Position numbers and translations under genes: made by a program
The notes under the pieces: model-generated
What the model was told of the DNA's origin: nothing
The model's database searches: none
What the model saw: the letters and a program-made list of their open reading frames with translations, nothing else
Shown: in pieces, positions 18,278-30,454 of the stretch
Layout: every line of letters starts with the position of its first letter
Position numbering within the stretch: the stretch's first letter is position 1
Origin: Enterococcus innesii
GTDB lineage: Bacteria > Bacillota > Bacilli > Lactobacillales > Enterococcaceae
Assembly: GCA_018982785.1 (NCBI GenBank)
Contig: JAHHEN010000001.1
Span: 620,001 to 684,000, forward strand
Reading direction: 5' to 3'
Length of the DNA stretch: 64,000 nt

Positions 18278-19570
18278 TTAGATTTGCGCCCAAACACTTT
18301 CTAAGATGTTGGTTTGGCTGCGGTCTGGTCCTACCGAGAAGGTCGAAATGCGGACACCGACTAATTCAGAGATGCGGTGAACGTAATTGCGTGCATTTTC
18401 TGGCAGATCTGCCAATGTTTTACAGCCAGTAATGTCTTCAGACCAGCCAGGAAGTTCTTCGTAGACCGGTTTGCAGCGGTTCAACTCTTTCAAGCTTGCT
18501 GGGTAATGATAGATCAATTCGCCGTCTAGTTCATAAGCGGTACAGATTTTCACGGTTTCTAAACCGCTCAAGACATCGATCGAGTTAAGGGATAGGTTCG
18601 TAATCCCTGAGACCCGTTTTGAATGGCGCATCACGACGGTATCAAACCAGCCCACACGGCGAGGACGTCCTGTCGTTGTTCCGTATTCACGACCGATCTT
18701 ACGAATTTGTTCACCTGTTTCATCAAACAGTTCCGTTGGGAAAGGACCATCGCCTACCCGAGAGGTGTAAGCTTTGCAGACACCAACGACTTTGTTGATT
18801 TTTGAAGGACCCACACCACTACCAATAGTGACTCCCCCAGCAACAGGGTTGGATGACGTTACGAAAGGATAGGTTCCTTGGTCGATATCCAGCATCACGC
18901 CTTGTGCCCCTTCAAATAAAACCCGTTTGCCTTCATCTAAGGCATCGTTAAGGATCACCGAAGTATCCGTCACATATTTTTTGATTTGTTGGCCATATTC
19001 GTAATACTCTTCAAAAATGTCTTCAAAGGCAATTGGTTCTGCATCAAACATTTTCACGAATTGACGATTTTTTTCTTCTAAGTTGATGCGTAGACGTTCT
19101 TCAAAAATTTCCTTGTCTAAAAGATCAGCGATCCGAATGCCGACTCTGGCCGCTTTATCCATGTAGGCTGGTCCGATCCCTTTGATCGTCGTACCGATTT
19201 TGTTGTCACCTTTGGCATCTTCTTGCAGTTGATCCAAATGGATATGGTAAGGTAAAATAACATGTGCACGATCAGAAATCTTTAAGTTTTCTGTTATTAT
19301 ATTGTTTTCTTTCAAGTATGCTAATTCTTTAACTAATGATTTCGGGTTCACAACGACCCCGTTTCCAATAACACTGATTTTATCTGCATAAAAGATCCCA
19401 GAAGGAATCAAATGCAGTTTATAGGTCACACCGTCAAATTTAATCGTATGGCCGGCATTGTCTCCACCTTGATAACGTGCAATGACTTCCGCGTTTTCAC
19501 TCAAAAAGTCCGTAATCTTTCCTTTACCTTCATCGCCCCATTGTGTACCTACTACTACTACAGATGACAT
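18278..19570 (-). CDS. purA: Adenylosuccinate synthetase
   Basis: The ATG at 19570 ([20 protein letters not shown]) is the family start; codons upstream lie in the leader. The 430-residue enzyme joins IMP and aspartate using GTP, the first step from IMP to AMP. The P-loop [30 protein letters not shown] and [14 protein letters not shown] are present, and the end is intact. It is transcribed alone from a near-consensus promoter. Two sequences resembling PurR boxes lie upstream, which would fit purine repression. Confidence 0.97.
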   Translation of the reverse strand: MSSVVVVGTQWGDEGKGKITDFLSENAEVIARYQGGDNAGHTIKFDGVTYKLHLIPSGIFYADKISVIGNGVVVNPKSLVKELAYLKENNIITENLKISDRAHVILPYHIHLDQLQEDAKGDNKIGTTIKGIGPAYMDKAARVGIRIADLLDKEIFEERLRINLEEKNRQFVKMFDAEPIAFEDIFEEYYEYGQQIKKYVTDTSVILNDALDEGKRVLFEGAQGVMLDIDQGTYPFVTSSNPVAGGVTIGSGVGPSKINKVVGVCKAYTSRVGDGPFPTELFDETGEQIRKIGREYGTTTGRPRRVGWFDTVVMRHSKRVSGITNLSLNSIDVLSGLETVKICTAYELDGELIYHYPASLKELNRCKPVYEELPGWSEDITGCKTLADLPENARNYVHRISELVGVRISTFSVGPDRSQTNILESVWAQI

Positions 19571-19608
19571 ATAATGACCTCTTTCTTTAATTAGTGCATT
19601 CCTTAAGT

Positions 19609-19637
19609 ATTGTAACAAGATTCGCAAGCTCTTTCAA
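19609..19637 (-). promoter_or_regulatory. purA promoter
   Basis: On the minus strand TTGAAA (19632-19637), a 17-base spacer and TACAAT (19609-19614) lie about 38 bases upstream of the purA ATG. Confidence 0.7.
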
Positions 19638-19681
19638 TCTAAAATCGAATAATCGTTTTAAATTCTCATTTTTCAGGGGTA

Positions 19682-19735
19682 AAAAACGAACTATTTTCTT
19701 TGGAATAATTATTTATACACGTAAAAACGAATAAA
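19682..19735 (-). promoter_or_regulatory. Possible PurR boxes upstream of purA
   Basis: Two copies of AAAAACGAA with an A/T-rich tail (19682-19694 and 19723-19735, read on the plus strand) differ by one or two bases from the PurBox consensus AWWWCCGAACWWT. They sit upstream of the purA -35. The spacing is longer than in the B. subtilis arrangement, so this is tentative. Confidence 0.3.
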
Positions 19736-19744
19736 GTCGGCACA

Positions 19745-19793
19745 TAAAAAAAGCCCTACTACCATCAGCGCGATGCAGACGGCAGCAGGAGCC
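19745..19793 (-). terminator. dnaB terminator
   Basis: Read on the minus strand, GCTCCTGCTGCC pairs with GGTAGTAGGGC and is followed by seven T. Confidence 0.75.
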
Positions 19794-19817
19794 TTGGTTT
19801 CTCAAATCATTGGTGCC

Positions 19818-21188
19818 TTACCCGAACTCTTCTCGTGGCGAGACCGAGGAGAACTTATTGTATTCTTTGATGAATAGAAGTTCGACGGTCCCTCGGGCAC
19901 CACTCCGGTTTTTCTCGATAATGACTTCGATCACATTGTTGTTTTGTTGTTCTTCTGGTTCATCGTCATCGTCGCCTTCACTGCGGTAGTAGTCATCCCG
20001 ATACAAGAAAGCAACGATATCGGCATCCTGCTCGATCGACCCTGATTCCCGGATATCACTTAAAACAGGCCGTTTGTCTTGTCGCTGTTCCACACCCCGA
20101 GAAAGCTGAGACAGTGCAATCACCGGCACTTTCAATTCCTTCGCCAGTTTCTTTAATTGGCGAGAGATCTCAGAGACTTCTTGTTGGCGGTTTTCGCGAC
20201 CCGTTCCTTCAATCAACTGCAAATAGTCGATCAATATCAAGCCGAGATTGCCTTTTTCTTGCGCGAGTTTCCGACAACGTGCCCGAATCTCAGAGATCTT
20301 GATCCCGGGGGTATCATCGATATAGATATTAGCGTTAGAAAGACTGCCCATGGCAACGATCAAATTCCGCCACTCTTCTTCTGAGAGCTGCCCCGTCCGC
20401 AAGTGACTGGCCTCAATCGAGCCTTCCGCACAAAGCATCCGGTTGACCAATGATTCAGCCCCCATTTCCAGACTAAAGATCGCCACGGAACGATCGGTTT
20501 TCGTTCCGACATTTTGTGCGATATTCAAGGCAAATGCGGTTTTCCCTACCGCGGGGCGGGCAGCCAGAATAATCAGCTCTTCTTTTTGCAGCCCCGCCGT
20601 CATTTTGTCTAAAGCCGCATAACCCGTAGGTAATCCGGTGATTTCTTCGTTATTTTGCGCCAACTGATCGATCGTTTCGATCGTCCGATTCAAGACTTCC
20701 GCTATCGATTGGAAGCCATTGCTATTGCGCTTTTCGGATACTTCTAAAATACTTTTTTCTGCTTGATCAATGATCGACTGCACATCTTCATCTTGTTCAA
20801 AGCCTTTGGTTACGATGCGGCTCGCTGTTTGGATCAGATTGCGTAACGTGGCTTTGTCGTCAACGATCTTCGCATAATAAGCAATACTTGCTGCTGATGG
20901 TGAAGCTTGACTCAATTCAGTCAGATACGTCAGGCCGCCAACATCTTCAAGACTATTGCTTTTTTCAATTTCTGCTTTCAACGTGATCAAGTCGATCGAT
21001 TCACTACGGTCGTTCAACTGGATCATTGCTTGAAAAATTATTTGATGGCTGCGGCGATAAAAATCTTCTGGGGCGATTACTTCCATTGCATCGATGATCG
21101 CATCGGCATCTAAAAAGACTGCCCCTAGGACCGCTTGTTCCGCTTCAATATCTTGTGGGGGAACTTGATTTTGCCAAACTTCATTCAT
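19818..21188 (-). CDS. dnaB: Replicative DNA helicase DnaB
   Basis: The ATG at 21188 (MNEVWQNQVPPQDIEAEQ) lies behind AAGGAG. The 456-residue hexameric helicase has an N-terminal primase-interaction domain (to about 150), a linker, and a RecA-like domain with Walker A ARPAVGKTAFALN, Walker B LGLILIDYLQLI and the conserved QLSRGVEQRQDKRP and DIRESGSIEQDADIV segments. It unwinds the replication fork. It lies downstream of rplI, separated by a hairpin terminator that may act as an attenuator, and is transcribed away from the origin. Confidence 0.97.
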   Translation of the reverse strand: MNEVWQNQVPPQDIEAEQAVLGAVFLDADAIIDAMEVIAPEDFYRRSHQIIFQAMIQLNDRSESIDLITLKAEIEKSNSLEDVGGLTYLTELSQASPSAASIAYYAKIVDDKATLRNLIQTASRIVTKGFEQDEDVQSIIDQAEKSILEVSEKRNSNGFQSIAEVLNRTIETIDQLAQNNEEITGLPTGYAALDKMTAGLQKEELIILAARPAVGKTAFALNIAQNVGTKTDRSVAIFSLEMGAESLVNRMLCAEGSIEASHLRTGQLSEEEWRNLIVAMGSLSNANIYIDDTPGIKISEIRARCRKLAQEKGNLGLILIDYLQLIEGTGRENRQQEVSEISRQLKKLAKELKVPVIALSQLSRGVEQRQDKRPVLSDIRESGSIEQDADIVAFLYRDDYYRSEGDDDDEPEEQQNNNVIEVIIEKNRSGARGTVELLFIKEYNKFSSVSPREEFG

Positions 21189-21260
21189 GCCATTCGCTCC
21201 TTCGTCCATTCATTCTACAAGATTCCCATCCAAAGTACAAGATTGCTTGGACGTTTGCCG

Positions 21261-21287
21261 AAAAAAACCCAACATATGACTGTTGGG
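21261..21287 (-). terminator. Hairpin terminator between rplI and dnaB
   Basis: The arms CCCAACA (21268-21274) and TGTTGGG (21281-21287) are followed on the minus strand by seven T. Confidence 0.75.
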
Positions 21288-21295
21288 AGTAATGC

Positions 21296-21748
21296 TTATT
21301 CTTGAATGGTATGAACATTGATCGTTGCTGTTACTTGTGGGTGCAATTTTACAGGTACTTGCGTGAAGCCTAATGCACGAATCGGCTGATCCAATTCGAT
21401 TTTGCGTTTGTCGATCTTGATTTTGTATTGCTTGTTCAAGGCATCGGCAATTTGTTTTGATGGGATCGAACCAAACAAGCGGCCATCTTCCCCTGCTTTA
21501 GCATTGATCTTCACAACAGTTTCTTCTTTTTCAAGAAGTGCTTTTAACTCTTTCGCTTCAGCTAAGACTTCCGCATCTTGCTTTTCTTTGGCTTTTTGTT
21601 TGCCTTTTAATTCTGCCATGCTTTCATTGTTGGCAGGTTTGGCTAAGTTGTTTTTGATCAGGAAGTTTTGTGCGTAGCCATTAGGGACTTCCTTGATATC
21701 GCCTTTTTTGCCTTTGCCTTTGACATCTTGTAAGAAAATAACTTTCAT
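21296..21748 (-). CDS. rplI: 50S ribosomal protein L9
   Basis: The ATG at 21748 ([21 protein letters not shown]) follows AAGGAGTGACC. The 150-residue protein has the compact N-terminal RNA-binding domain with the signature [23 protein letters not shown], a long central helix (residues about 40-75) and a C-terminal domain containing [15 protein letters not shown]9 binds 23S rRNA and bridges adjacent ribosomes. It lies directly downstream of gdpP, probably in one transcript. Confidence 0.97.
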   Translation of the reverse strand: MKVIFLQDVKGKGKKGDIKEVPNGYAQNFLIKNNLAKPANNESMAELKGKQKAKEKQDAEVLAEAKELKALLEKEETVVKINAKAGEDGRLFGSIPSKQIADALNKQYKIKIDKRKIELDQPIRALGFTQVPVKLHPQVTATINVHTIQE

Positions 21749-21763
21749 CTTGGTCACTCCTTG

Positions 21764-23209
21764 TTATTGTTCATTTTTCGTTAATTCCGCTCGCAGCTGG
21801 TTTTCTACATCACCAATGCTACTGTTTTTTATTTGCGTGGCTGCGTTGGTAAAATGTCCGCCGCCGCCTAATGCCTCCATCAAGGTTTGCACATTGACTT
21901 TTCCGGTACTTCTAGCACTGATACCGATCAAATCTCCTGGCTGTTTCGTAATGACAAACGCCGCAGATCCCATTGATCGATAGCAGAGTATCAGCCGCTT
22001 TTGCAACGGTGACACTATCGTAGACCCGATCTTCATCCGCTGCAGCAATCACGATATCTTCTCGGAAATGCTGGCTGCGAGAAACCAGTTCACTGATCAT
22101 TAAATAGGAATCTAAATCCGTACTCAACATGTATTGAACCAATGAGGTATCTGCGCCTTGGTTTTTCAAATAGCCAGCAATATCAAAGGTCCGACCAGTG
22201 GTTCGCACCGTGAAGTTCTTCGTATCCACGTAGATGCCCGCTAATAAAGAAGTCGTAATAAATTTCGGGACTTGTGATCTGCGAGAAGCGCGATACTGGA
22301 TCAATTCTGCTACCAGTTCCGATGCCGAAGATGCGGAAGATTCAATATACGTCAATAATGGCTTATCGGGAAACTCATCCCCGCGACGATGGTGATCGAT
22401 CACTGCGATTTTGTCAAATTCATCATAGACCGCTTGCGAGATCGACATCGACGGCTTATGGTAATCTACCATCACTAAGACACTTTCTTCATTTGATAAA
22501 TTGACTGCTTCTTCCCCAGTGATCACAAATCGTTCCAGCTCGGGGTATTTTTTCAATTCTTCCAATGCCCGCTGAATGTCGGCGGTGATCTCTTTTGGAT
22601 TTAAAATGATATAGCATTCTTTGTCGCTCATCATCGCCATGTAAGCCACCCCAAAAGCCGAACCTAAAGCATCCATGTCCGGGTAACGATGACCCATGAT
22701 AAAGATCCGCTGGTTTTCAGCAAAAATCTTTCTCAACGCCGTACTCATGGCACGAGAACGAACACGCGTTCTCTTTGGTGTGCCGTCTGTATTGCCACCA
22801 AAGAATTGCGGTTTCGCTTCTTCTTTGGCTTCTTTTAAAACGACTTGATCGCCGCCGCGAACTAACGCAATGTCGAGATTGTTTTGTGCCACTTCCCCGA
22901 TCTCTTCAAAAGACTCTTCCCCATAGGAGATTCCCATACTGATCGTTAATGCCAGATCATTTTTTCCGCAACTTGCCGTACTCTAGTCAAAAATTGGAAT
23001 TTTTCTTCCTTCATCCGCTCAATATCTGAATACTTCGCGACGAAAAGAAACCGCTCGGAATTGATTCGTTTGTAAAAAACATGATTCTCACTTGCCCAAT
23101 CAGAAATCAATGTCGTGATCAGCGAGTTCAAATAAGAAACTTGTTTGTCGTCTTTTTTCTCAATCAAATCATCGTAATTATCAATTGAAATCAACCCAAT
23201 TGCTGCCAT
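21764..23209 (-). pseudogene. gdpP: gdpP (c-di-AMP phosphodiesterase), missing its N-terminus and frameshifted twice as read
   Basis: What remains is a degenerate GGDEF domain (GLISIDNYDDLI at its start) followed by a DHH-DHHA1 phosphodiesterase (MGHRYPDMDALGSAFG, VMVDYHKPSMS, VIDHHRRGDEF, ALGGGGHFTNAATQ). GdpP degrades the second messenger c-di-AMP. The two N-terminal membrane helices and PAS domain (about 170 residues) are absent. The ATG at 23209 has a GAGGGG site, an in-frame stop lies just before it, and the rpsR terminator is 190 bases upstream. The frame breaks in an A-run at 22960-22965 (one base) and near 21965-21970 (two bases, probably from ATAT). The breaks look like consensus errors; the missing N-terminus does not. 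Confidence 0.8.
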
Positions 23210-23300
23210 CTTTTTTACCCCTCAATGTATCATCCCATTTTTTTGAAGCTTTGTTCCTTATTTTACCACAAAACAATCAAATAGGCGATTGATGCAAAAA

Positions 23301-23316
23301 AGTTCCACGTGAAACT
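23301..23316 (+). promoter_or_regulatory. Degenerate parS-like palindrome upstream of gdpP
   Basis: AGTTCCACGTGAAACT matches parS at 13 of 16 positions and keeps the central CACGTG. ParB binding here is less certain than at 24258. Confidence 0.4.
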
Positions 23317-23399
23317 TTTTTGGTGAAACAACCAGGAAAAAATTTCTGTCATTCGTTATTCTATCTACATATAAAATAACAAGTTTCTCTTCGAAGGAT

Positions 23400-23434
23400 A
23401 AAAAAATTGACAAGCTTCAAAAGAAACTTGTCAA
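23400..23434 (-). terminator. Terminator of the rpsF-ssb-rpsR operon
   Basis: The arms TTGACAAG (23407-23414) and CTTGTCAA (23427-23434) are followed on the minus strand by a run of T. Confidence 0.75.
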
Positions 23435-23449
23435 TGAAAATCATTCGAT

Positions 23450-23686
23450 TTATTCTTCGCCTACGAATGGAAGTAATCCCATGATACGCGCACGTTTGAT
23501 TGCAATGGTAAGTTTGCGTTGGTTTTTCGCACCAGTACCAGTTACACGACGTGGTAAGATTTTACCGCGTTCTGAAATGAAACGTTTTAGTAATTCAATA
23601 TCTTTATAATCGATATGTTCAATATGGTTTGCAGCAATGTAGTCTACTTTACGACGTTTGCGTCCGCCTCTTCTTTGTTGTGCCAT
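23450..23686 (-). CDS. rpsR: 30S ribosomal protein S18
   Basis: The 78-residue basic protein starts [16 protein letters not shown] and contains the signature [25 protein letters not shown]..., the RNA-binding helix-turn of S18. S18 pairs with S6 on the 30S platform. It is the third gene of the rpsF-ssb-rpsR operon, 23 bases after ssb, with a GGAGG site. Confidence 0.97.
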   Translation of the reverse strand: MAQQRRGGRKRRKVDYIAANHIEHIDYKDIELLKRFISERGKILPRRVTGTGAKNQRKLTIAIKRARIMGLLPFVGEE

Positions 23687-23709
23687 CCTATTTCCCTCCT
23701 ATCAATTTC

Positions 23710-24234
23710 TTAGAATGGTAAATCATCGTCTGAAATGTCGATTGATGAGTTTCCGAATGGATCGGAGTTGTCTCGATCAAAATTAGGCATTCCTGATGGT
23801 TGAGAGGATTGAGTTTGATTTGAGTTATTGTTACCAAATCCAGAAGAACTGTTTGAGTTATACGTATTGCTGCTGCCAGATCCGCTATCAGTTGTGCGTC
23901 TTTGCTCGGAAGCATTCCGCGACTCTAATAATTGGAAGTTGTCAGCAACGACTTCTGTTACATAAACACGTTGGCCTTGTTGGTTGTCGTATGAACGGGT
24001 TTGAATACGTCCAGTAACTCCTAATAAAGTTCCTTTGCGTGCATAGTTTGCTAATGTTTCCGCTGGTTTTCTCCAAATAACACAGTTGATGAAATCAGCT
24101 TCGCGCTCTCCACTTTGGTTGGTAAAATTGCGGTTTACCGCCAAGGTAAAGGTTGCGACACCAGTGCCATTAGAAGTGTAACGTAAATCAGGATCTTTGG
24201 TTAGTCTTCCTACTAGTACAACATTATTAATCAA
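23710..24234 (-). CDS. ssb: Single-stranded DNA-binding protein
   Basis: The start is a TTG ([20 protein letters not shown]) behind GAGGAG. The 174-residue protein has an OB-fold (residues 1-105: [39 protein letters not shown]), a Ser/Asn/Gln-rich disordered linker (about 110-160) and the acidic C-terminal tip ISDDDLPF that recruits partner proteins. It coats single-stranded DNA at forks. It sits between the S6 and S18 genes, the standard arrangement, and a parS-like palindrome lies in the 43-base gap to rpsF. Confidence 0.97.
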   Translation of the reverse strand: MINNVVLVGRLTKDPDLRYTSNGTGVATFTLAVNRNFTNQSGEREADFINCVIWRKPAETLANYARKGTLLGVTGRIQTRSYDNQQGQRVYVTEVVADNFQLLESRNASEQRRTTDSGSGSSNTYNSNSSSGFGNNNSNQTQSSQPSGMPNFDRDNSDPFGNSSIDISDDDLPF

Positions 24235-24257
24235 AGTTCATCATCTCCTCATCGCTT

Positions 24258-24273
24258 TTGTTTCATGTGAAAC
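24258..24273 (+). promoter_or_regulatory. parS-like site (15 of 16 match)
   Basis: TGTTTCATGTGAAACA differs at one position from the Firmicutes parS consensus TGTTTCACGTGAAACA. It lies between rpsF and ssb, about 9 kb from the origin, with parA-parB 22 kb away on the other arm. Confidence 0.7.
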
Positions 24274-24277
24274 AATA

Positions 24278-24577
24278 TTATGCTTCTTCTTTGACAATCA
24301 TGTGACGGATAATGTCATCATTGATTTTCGCAAGACGGTCAAACTCGTTGATTGCACTTGCAGTTGTTGAAGAAGAAACTTTAACGATGTGATAGATACC
24401 CTCACGGAATCCATCCATTTCATACGCTAGACGGCGTTTTTGCCAATCTTTTGATTCGATAACTTCAGCGCCGTTATCAGTTAAGATTGAGTCAAAACGA
24501 GCGATCAATGCGGCTTTTGCTTCTTCATCAATGTTTGGACGAATGATATATAAGATCTCATATTTCGTGTTTTCCAT
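24278..24577 (-). CDS. rpsF: 30S ribosomal protein S6
   Basis: The 99-residue protein starts [20 protein letters not shown] and keeps the S6 ferredoxin-like fold, with [39 protein letters not shown] and the C-terminal EEA. S6 forms a pair with S18 on 16S rRNA. First gene of rpsF-ssb-rpsR; the ATG follows GGGAGGTG. A structured leader between promoter and start may mediate autoregulation by S6:S18, as known for this operon in other bacteria. Confidence 0.97.
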   Translation of the reverse strand: MENTKYEILYIIRPNIDEEAKAALIARFDSILTDNGAEVIESKDWQKRRLAYEMDGFREGIYHIVKVSSSTTASAINEFDRLAKINDDIIRHMIVKEEA

Positions 24578-24604
24578 TGATTTTTCACCTCCCTGTGGAC
24601 TTTG

Positions 24605-24650
24605 GCCCCTAGTTTTCTAGGAGCAGAGAGAGTGGTCTAATTAGACTACT
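24605..24650 (-). promoter_or_regulatory. Structured rpsF leader (candidate S6:S18 autoregulatory site)
   Basis: Two hairpins lie in the leader: GCTCCTAG / CTAGGGGC around an AAAA loop (24605-24624) and a 20-base near-palindrome (24631-24650). The assignment rests on position and structure only. Confidence 0.35.
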
Positions 24651-24661
24651 CACAAATAATT

Positions 24662-24690
24662 ATTATACACTTTTTTCGTCCCTACTGCAA
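24662..24690 (-). promoter_or_regulatory. rpsF operon promoter
   Basis: On the minus strand TTGCAG (24685-24690), a 17-base spacer and a perfect TATAAT (24662-24667) lie about 85 bases upstream of the rpsF ATG. Confidence 0.75.
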
Positions 24691-24784
24691 GCTATTTTTT
24701 TGCGTCCCTGCATCTCCCCATCACTGCAAACAATCGCTTACACTGATAAATACGTCAGCTGCTGCCGATTTTTTGAAAAAGAGT

Positions 24785-24823
24785 AAAAAGACAGCAAGCT
24801 GCAGGTTCGCAGGTTGCTGTCTT
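24785..24823 (-). terminator. gyrA terminator
   Basis: The arms AAGACAGCAA (24789-24798) and TTGCTGTCTT (24814-24823) are followed on the minus strand by TTTTTAC, immediately downstream of the gyrA stop. Confidence 0.8.
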
Positions 24824-24840
24824 CCTAGAAAACGTATTGC

Positions 24841-27363
24841 TTATTCTTGTGTATCCGTGGTGTCTTCCGTTGTTTCTTCCACAACTGGCACGTCTTGTCC
24901 CGCTGTTTCTTCAGCAGTCGCTAGTTCTTCGACTTCCGGTTCAACCGTTGCCATCGTCACTACTTTGGCATTGTTTTCCATCTTCATCAAACGAACCCCT
25001 AAGGTTGCCCGACCAGTTTGGGAAACAGTCGCTACATTGAAACGAATCAAGACGCCTTTATCGGTGATCACCATGATGTCTTCCTCACCGCTGACCGTCG
25101 TCAAGCCGGCTAATGGACCGTTTTTCGCCGTAATGTTGGCTGTTTTGATCCCTTTTCCGCCCCGACCTTTGATTGGGTATTCAGAGCCTTTGGTACGCTT
25201 GCCATAGCCGTTCTCAGTGATGACCAAGACTTCACTGTCTTCTGTGATCACTGCAGCGCCTACCACGTAGTCTCCGTCTCTTAGACGAATGCCTCGCACA
25301 CCAGCAGCTGTCCGGCCCATATCCCGCACAAGGGCTTCTTTGAAGGTCACCGAGTAACCATCGTGGGTTCCGATGATCACGACATCTTCGCCATGGGTTT
25401 CGATCACGTTGACCAACTCATCATTTTCCCGAAGACCGATCGCAATCAGACCATTGGCACGGATATTTGAAAAGGCCGTCACTGAGGTCCGTTTAACCAC
25501 ACCTAGACGCGTCGTGAAGAACAAGTAGCGTCCTTCTTGAGGCCCACCAGAAGCCGAAATGATCGCTTCGATCCGTTCGCTAGAATCGATCCCGAGCAGA
25601 TTGATCACAGGGATCCCTTTGGCTGCCCGACCATACTCAGGAATTTCATAGCCTTTGGCTTTGTAAACTTTCCCTTTATTGGTGAAGAACAGTAATGTGT
25701 CATGAGTCGAACAAGAAACCAACGTCTTCACGAAGTCTTCATCGTGAATCCCCATTCCTTGAACGCCACGTCCGCCGCGGCGTTGTGCACGGAATTCAGA
25801 TTTAGCTACTCGTTTGATGTACCCATTGTTCGTCAAGGTAATGACGATTTCTTCTTCTTCGATCAAATCTTCATCTTCAAGACTTAAGACTTCCCCAACC
25901 AATAATTCAGTCCGCCGATCATCGCCAAAGCGTTGCCCTAATTCCTGCAACTCTGTTTGGATGATCTCTAGGACCCGTTGTGGATTTGCTAGAATGTCTG
26001 TCAAATCAGCGATAAATTCTAACAAGCCTTGGTACTCGTTTTCGATCTTGTCGCGTTCCAAACCGGTCAAGCGACGCAAACGCATATCTAAAATCGCTTG
26101 CGCTTGGCGATCGGACAATTTGAAGCGCTCCATCATGCTATTTTTTGCTTCATCATCAGAATTTGATGCTCGGATCAAAGCAATGATCTCATCGATATGA
26201 TCCAATGCGATCCGTAATCCTTCCAAGATGTGGGCACGAGCTTCTGCTTTGTTTTTATCAAACTGTGTTCGTCGAGTCACCACTTCTTGTTGGTGCTCGA
26301 TGTAGTTTTCTAAAATTCGTTTCAAGCTCAAAATCTTCGGCACGCCTTTTTCAATGGCTAACATATTAAAGCCAAAAGAAGATTGCAGTGCAGTCATTTT
26401 GTAGAGATTGTTTAAGATCACCGATGCACTGACGTCGCGACGAACGTCGATCACGATCCGCATGCCTTCACGAGATGATTCATCTCGCAGATCGGTGATT
26501 CCTTCGATCCGTTTGTCACGGTGCAGCTCAGAGATCCGTTCGATCAATTTGGCTTTATTGACCATATATGGCAATTCAGTCACTAAGATCCGTTCTTTGC
26601 CGTTGGGCATTTCAGTCACTTCGACTTTCCCGCGAACAGTGATCGAACCTTTCCCTGTTTCATAAGCACGGCGAATACCGGATTTTCCCATCACGATCCC
26701 ACCAGTTGGGAAATCTGGTCCTGGTAGGACTTCCATCAATTCACTCGTTGTGACTTCTGGATTTTCCATCAATAGATCGATGGCTGCAATAACTTCATTC
26801 AAGTTATGAGGCGGGATATTGGTCGCCATCCCAACAGCGATTCCCGTCGTCCCGTTGACCAAAAGGTTCGGGAAGCGTGCTGGTAATACCGCTGGTTCTC
26901 GTTCTGTATCATCATAATTGCTTTGGAAATCAACAGTATCTTTGTTGATGTCCCGCAGCATCTCCATCGCCAGTTTGCTCATGCGGGCTTCGGTATACCG
27001 CATCGCAGCGGCACCGTCACCATCGACTGAACCAAAGTTTCCGTGGCCATCGACTAGCATGTAGCGATAGCTAAAGGGCTGTGCCATCCGCACCATTGAT
27101 TCATAGATCGCACTGTCACCATGGGGATGGTATTTCCCCATGACATCGCCGACGATCCGGGCTGATTTTTTATGGGGCTTGTCTGGTGTGACCCCTAATT
27201 CATTCATTCCATATAAAATTCGGCGGTGAACCGGCTTTAAGCCATCCCGCACATCTGGTAAAGCCCTAGCAACAATTACACTCATTGCATAATCGATAAA
27301 GGACTCGCGCATTTCACTGGTCAGATTGACGTCATGAATATTTTGTTTTGCTTCTTCACTCAA
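24841..27363 (-). CDS. gyrA: DNA gyrase subunit A
   Basis: The start is a TTG ([14 protein letters not shown]) behind GAGGAGG. The 840-residue protein has the winged-helix/tower cleavage core with catalytic tyrosine in [12 protein letters not shown] and a C-terminal beta-pinwheel with the GyrA box region [11 protein letters not shown]. With GyrB it introduces negative supercoils. The quinolone-resistance region reads [20 protein letters not shown], with wild-type Ser and Glu at the two usual mutation sites, so no target-site fluoroquinolone resistance is predicted. The acidic, Thr-rich tail ends TTDTQE. It follows gyrB by 23 bases. Confidence 0.98.
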   Translation of the reverse strand: MSEEAKQNIHDVNLTSEMRESFIDYAMSVIVARALPDVRDGLKPVHRRILYGMNELGVTPDKPHKKSARIVGDVMGKYHPHGDSAIYESMVRMAQPFSYRYMLVDGHGNFGSVDGDGAAAMRYTEARMSKLAMEMLRDINKDTVDFQSNYDDTEREPAVLPARFPNLLVNGTTGIAVGMATNIPPHNLNEVIAAIDLLMENPEVTTSELMEVLPGPDFPTGGIVMGKSGIRRAYETGKGSITVRGKVEVTEMPNGKERILVTELPYMVNKAKLIERISELHRDKRIEGITDLRDESSREGMRIVIDVRRDVSASVILNNLYKMTALQSSFGFNMLAIEKGVPKILSLKRILENYIEHQQEVVTRRTQFDKNKAEARAHILEGLRIALDHIDEIIALIRASNSDDEAKNSMMERFKLSDRQAQAILDMRLRRLTGLERDKIENEYQGLLEFIADLTDILANPQRVLEIIQTELQELGQRFGDDRRTELLVGEVLSLEDEDLIEEEEIVITLTNNGYIKRVAKSEFRAQRRGGRGVQGMGIHDEDFVKTLVSCSTHDTLLFFTNKGKVYKAKGYEIPEYGRAAKGIPVINLLGIDSSERIEAIISASGGPQEGRYLFFTTRLGVVKRTSVTAFSNIRANGLIAIGLRENDELVNVIETHGEDVVIIGTHDGYSVTFKEALVRDMGRTAAGVRGIRLRDGDYVVGAAVITEDSEVLVITENGYGKRTKGSEYPIKGRGGKGIKTANITAKNGPLAGLTTVSGEEDIMVITDKGVLIRFNVATVSQTGRATLGVRLMKMENNAKVVTMATVEPEVEELATAEETAGQDVPVVEETTEDTTDTQE

Positions 27364-27386
27364 GCTGTTTCCTCCTCTACGATTGG

Positions 27387-29336
<1,950 letters not shown>

Positions 29337-29341
29337 TCAGT

Positions 29342-30454
29342 CTATTCTCCTTTAATATGTCCTTGCTCTACATAAAAAATCTCTGCTTCCACAGACATTT
29401 TGTCTTTCACATGTTCTAATGTCGTCGTTGTCAGAAAGGTCTGAACTTTTCCTTCAATGGTTTCCAATAAATGCAGTTGTCGGGAATCATCCAGCTCACT
29501 CATGACGTCATCTAATAAAAGGACGGGATATTCTCCCGTTTCTTCTTTCATCAAATCAATTTCTGCCAATTTGACACTTAGGGCCGTTGTTCGCTGCTGT
29601 CCTTGCGAACCAAAGGTCTGAACATTTTTCTCATTGATCAAAAAATCCAGATCGTCTCGATGGGGGCCTGCCAACGTGACTTGCCGAAATCGTTCACGGT
29701 CTTTGACTTGTGCCAAGGCTTTGACAAATTGCTGTTGGATCTCCTCCAGCGTGGTCGCCTCACCGGGCACATTTGATAAGTAGTCGATCTGCAAGGTTTC
29801 TTTTCCTTGGCTGATCTTTTGGTGCAGCTGATTTGCCCAATACGCCAAGCGCTGAACAAACCGTTGTCTGGCTAAAATGATTTTACTGCCGAAAGCCACC
29901 AGCTGTTCCGTCAAAACATCTAAATAGATCTCATCGGTCTGTTTTTTTTCATTCAGCTGTTTTAAGTATTGATTGCGCTGTTTCAAAACGGATTGGTATT
30001 GAACGAGATCATAGAGATAGATTGGATCGATCTGCCCAATTTCCATATCGAGAAATTTGCGGCGGACTTGGGGACTTCCTTTTACAAGGGAGAGGTCTTC
30101 TGGAGCAAATAAAATGACATTCAACTGCCCTATGTAACTACTGAGCTTTTTTTGCTCAATGTGGTTTACTTTCGTTTTTCGTCCTTTTTTTGACAAAAAC
30201 AGTTCTAACGGGATCGTTGAGCGTCCCCGACTGACACTGCCAGAGATCCGCGCACCTTCTGTGTCCCAGCGGATAAGTTCTTGCTCGCTGGAGGTGCGGT
30301 GGCTTTTGGTCATCGCCAATACATAGATGCTTTCTAAAATATTGGTTTTTCCTTGCGCGTTTTCGCCTAAAAAAATGACCAGACCTTTCTCAAAAGTCAG
30401 TGTCAGCGAATCATAGTTCCGATAATTGCTTAAATGCAACTCATTCAGCCGCAT
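29342..30454 (-). CDS. recF: DNA replication/repair protein RecF
   Basis: The 370-residue SMC-like ATPase starts MRLNELHLSNYRNYDSLTL. It has Walker A GENAQGKTNILESI, the signature region TFGSQGQQRTTALSVKLAE and Walker B YPVLLLDDVMSELDD. RecF loads RecA at gaps with RecO and RecR. The start overlaps the end of yaaA by 14 bases, so translation is coupled. The frame is intact. Confidence 0.97.
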   Translation of the reverse strand: MRLNELHLSNYRNYDSLTLTFEKGLVIFLGENAQGKTNILESIYVLAMTKSHRTSSEQELIRWDTEGARISGSVSRGRSTIPLELFLSKKGRKTKVNHIEQKKLSSYIGQLNVILFAPEDLSLVKGSPQVRRKFLDMEIGQIDPIYLYDLVQYQSVLKQRNQYLKQLNEKKQTDEIYLDVLTEQLVAFGSKIILARQRFVQRLAYWANQLHQKISQGKETLQIDYLSNVPGEATTLEEIQQQFVKALAQVKDRERFRQVTLAGPHRDDLDFLINEKNVQTFGSQGQQRTTALSVKLAEIDLMKEETGEYPVLLLDDVMSELDDSRQLHLLETIEGKVQTFLTTTTLEHVKDKMSVEAEIFYVEQGHIKGE

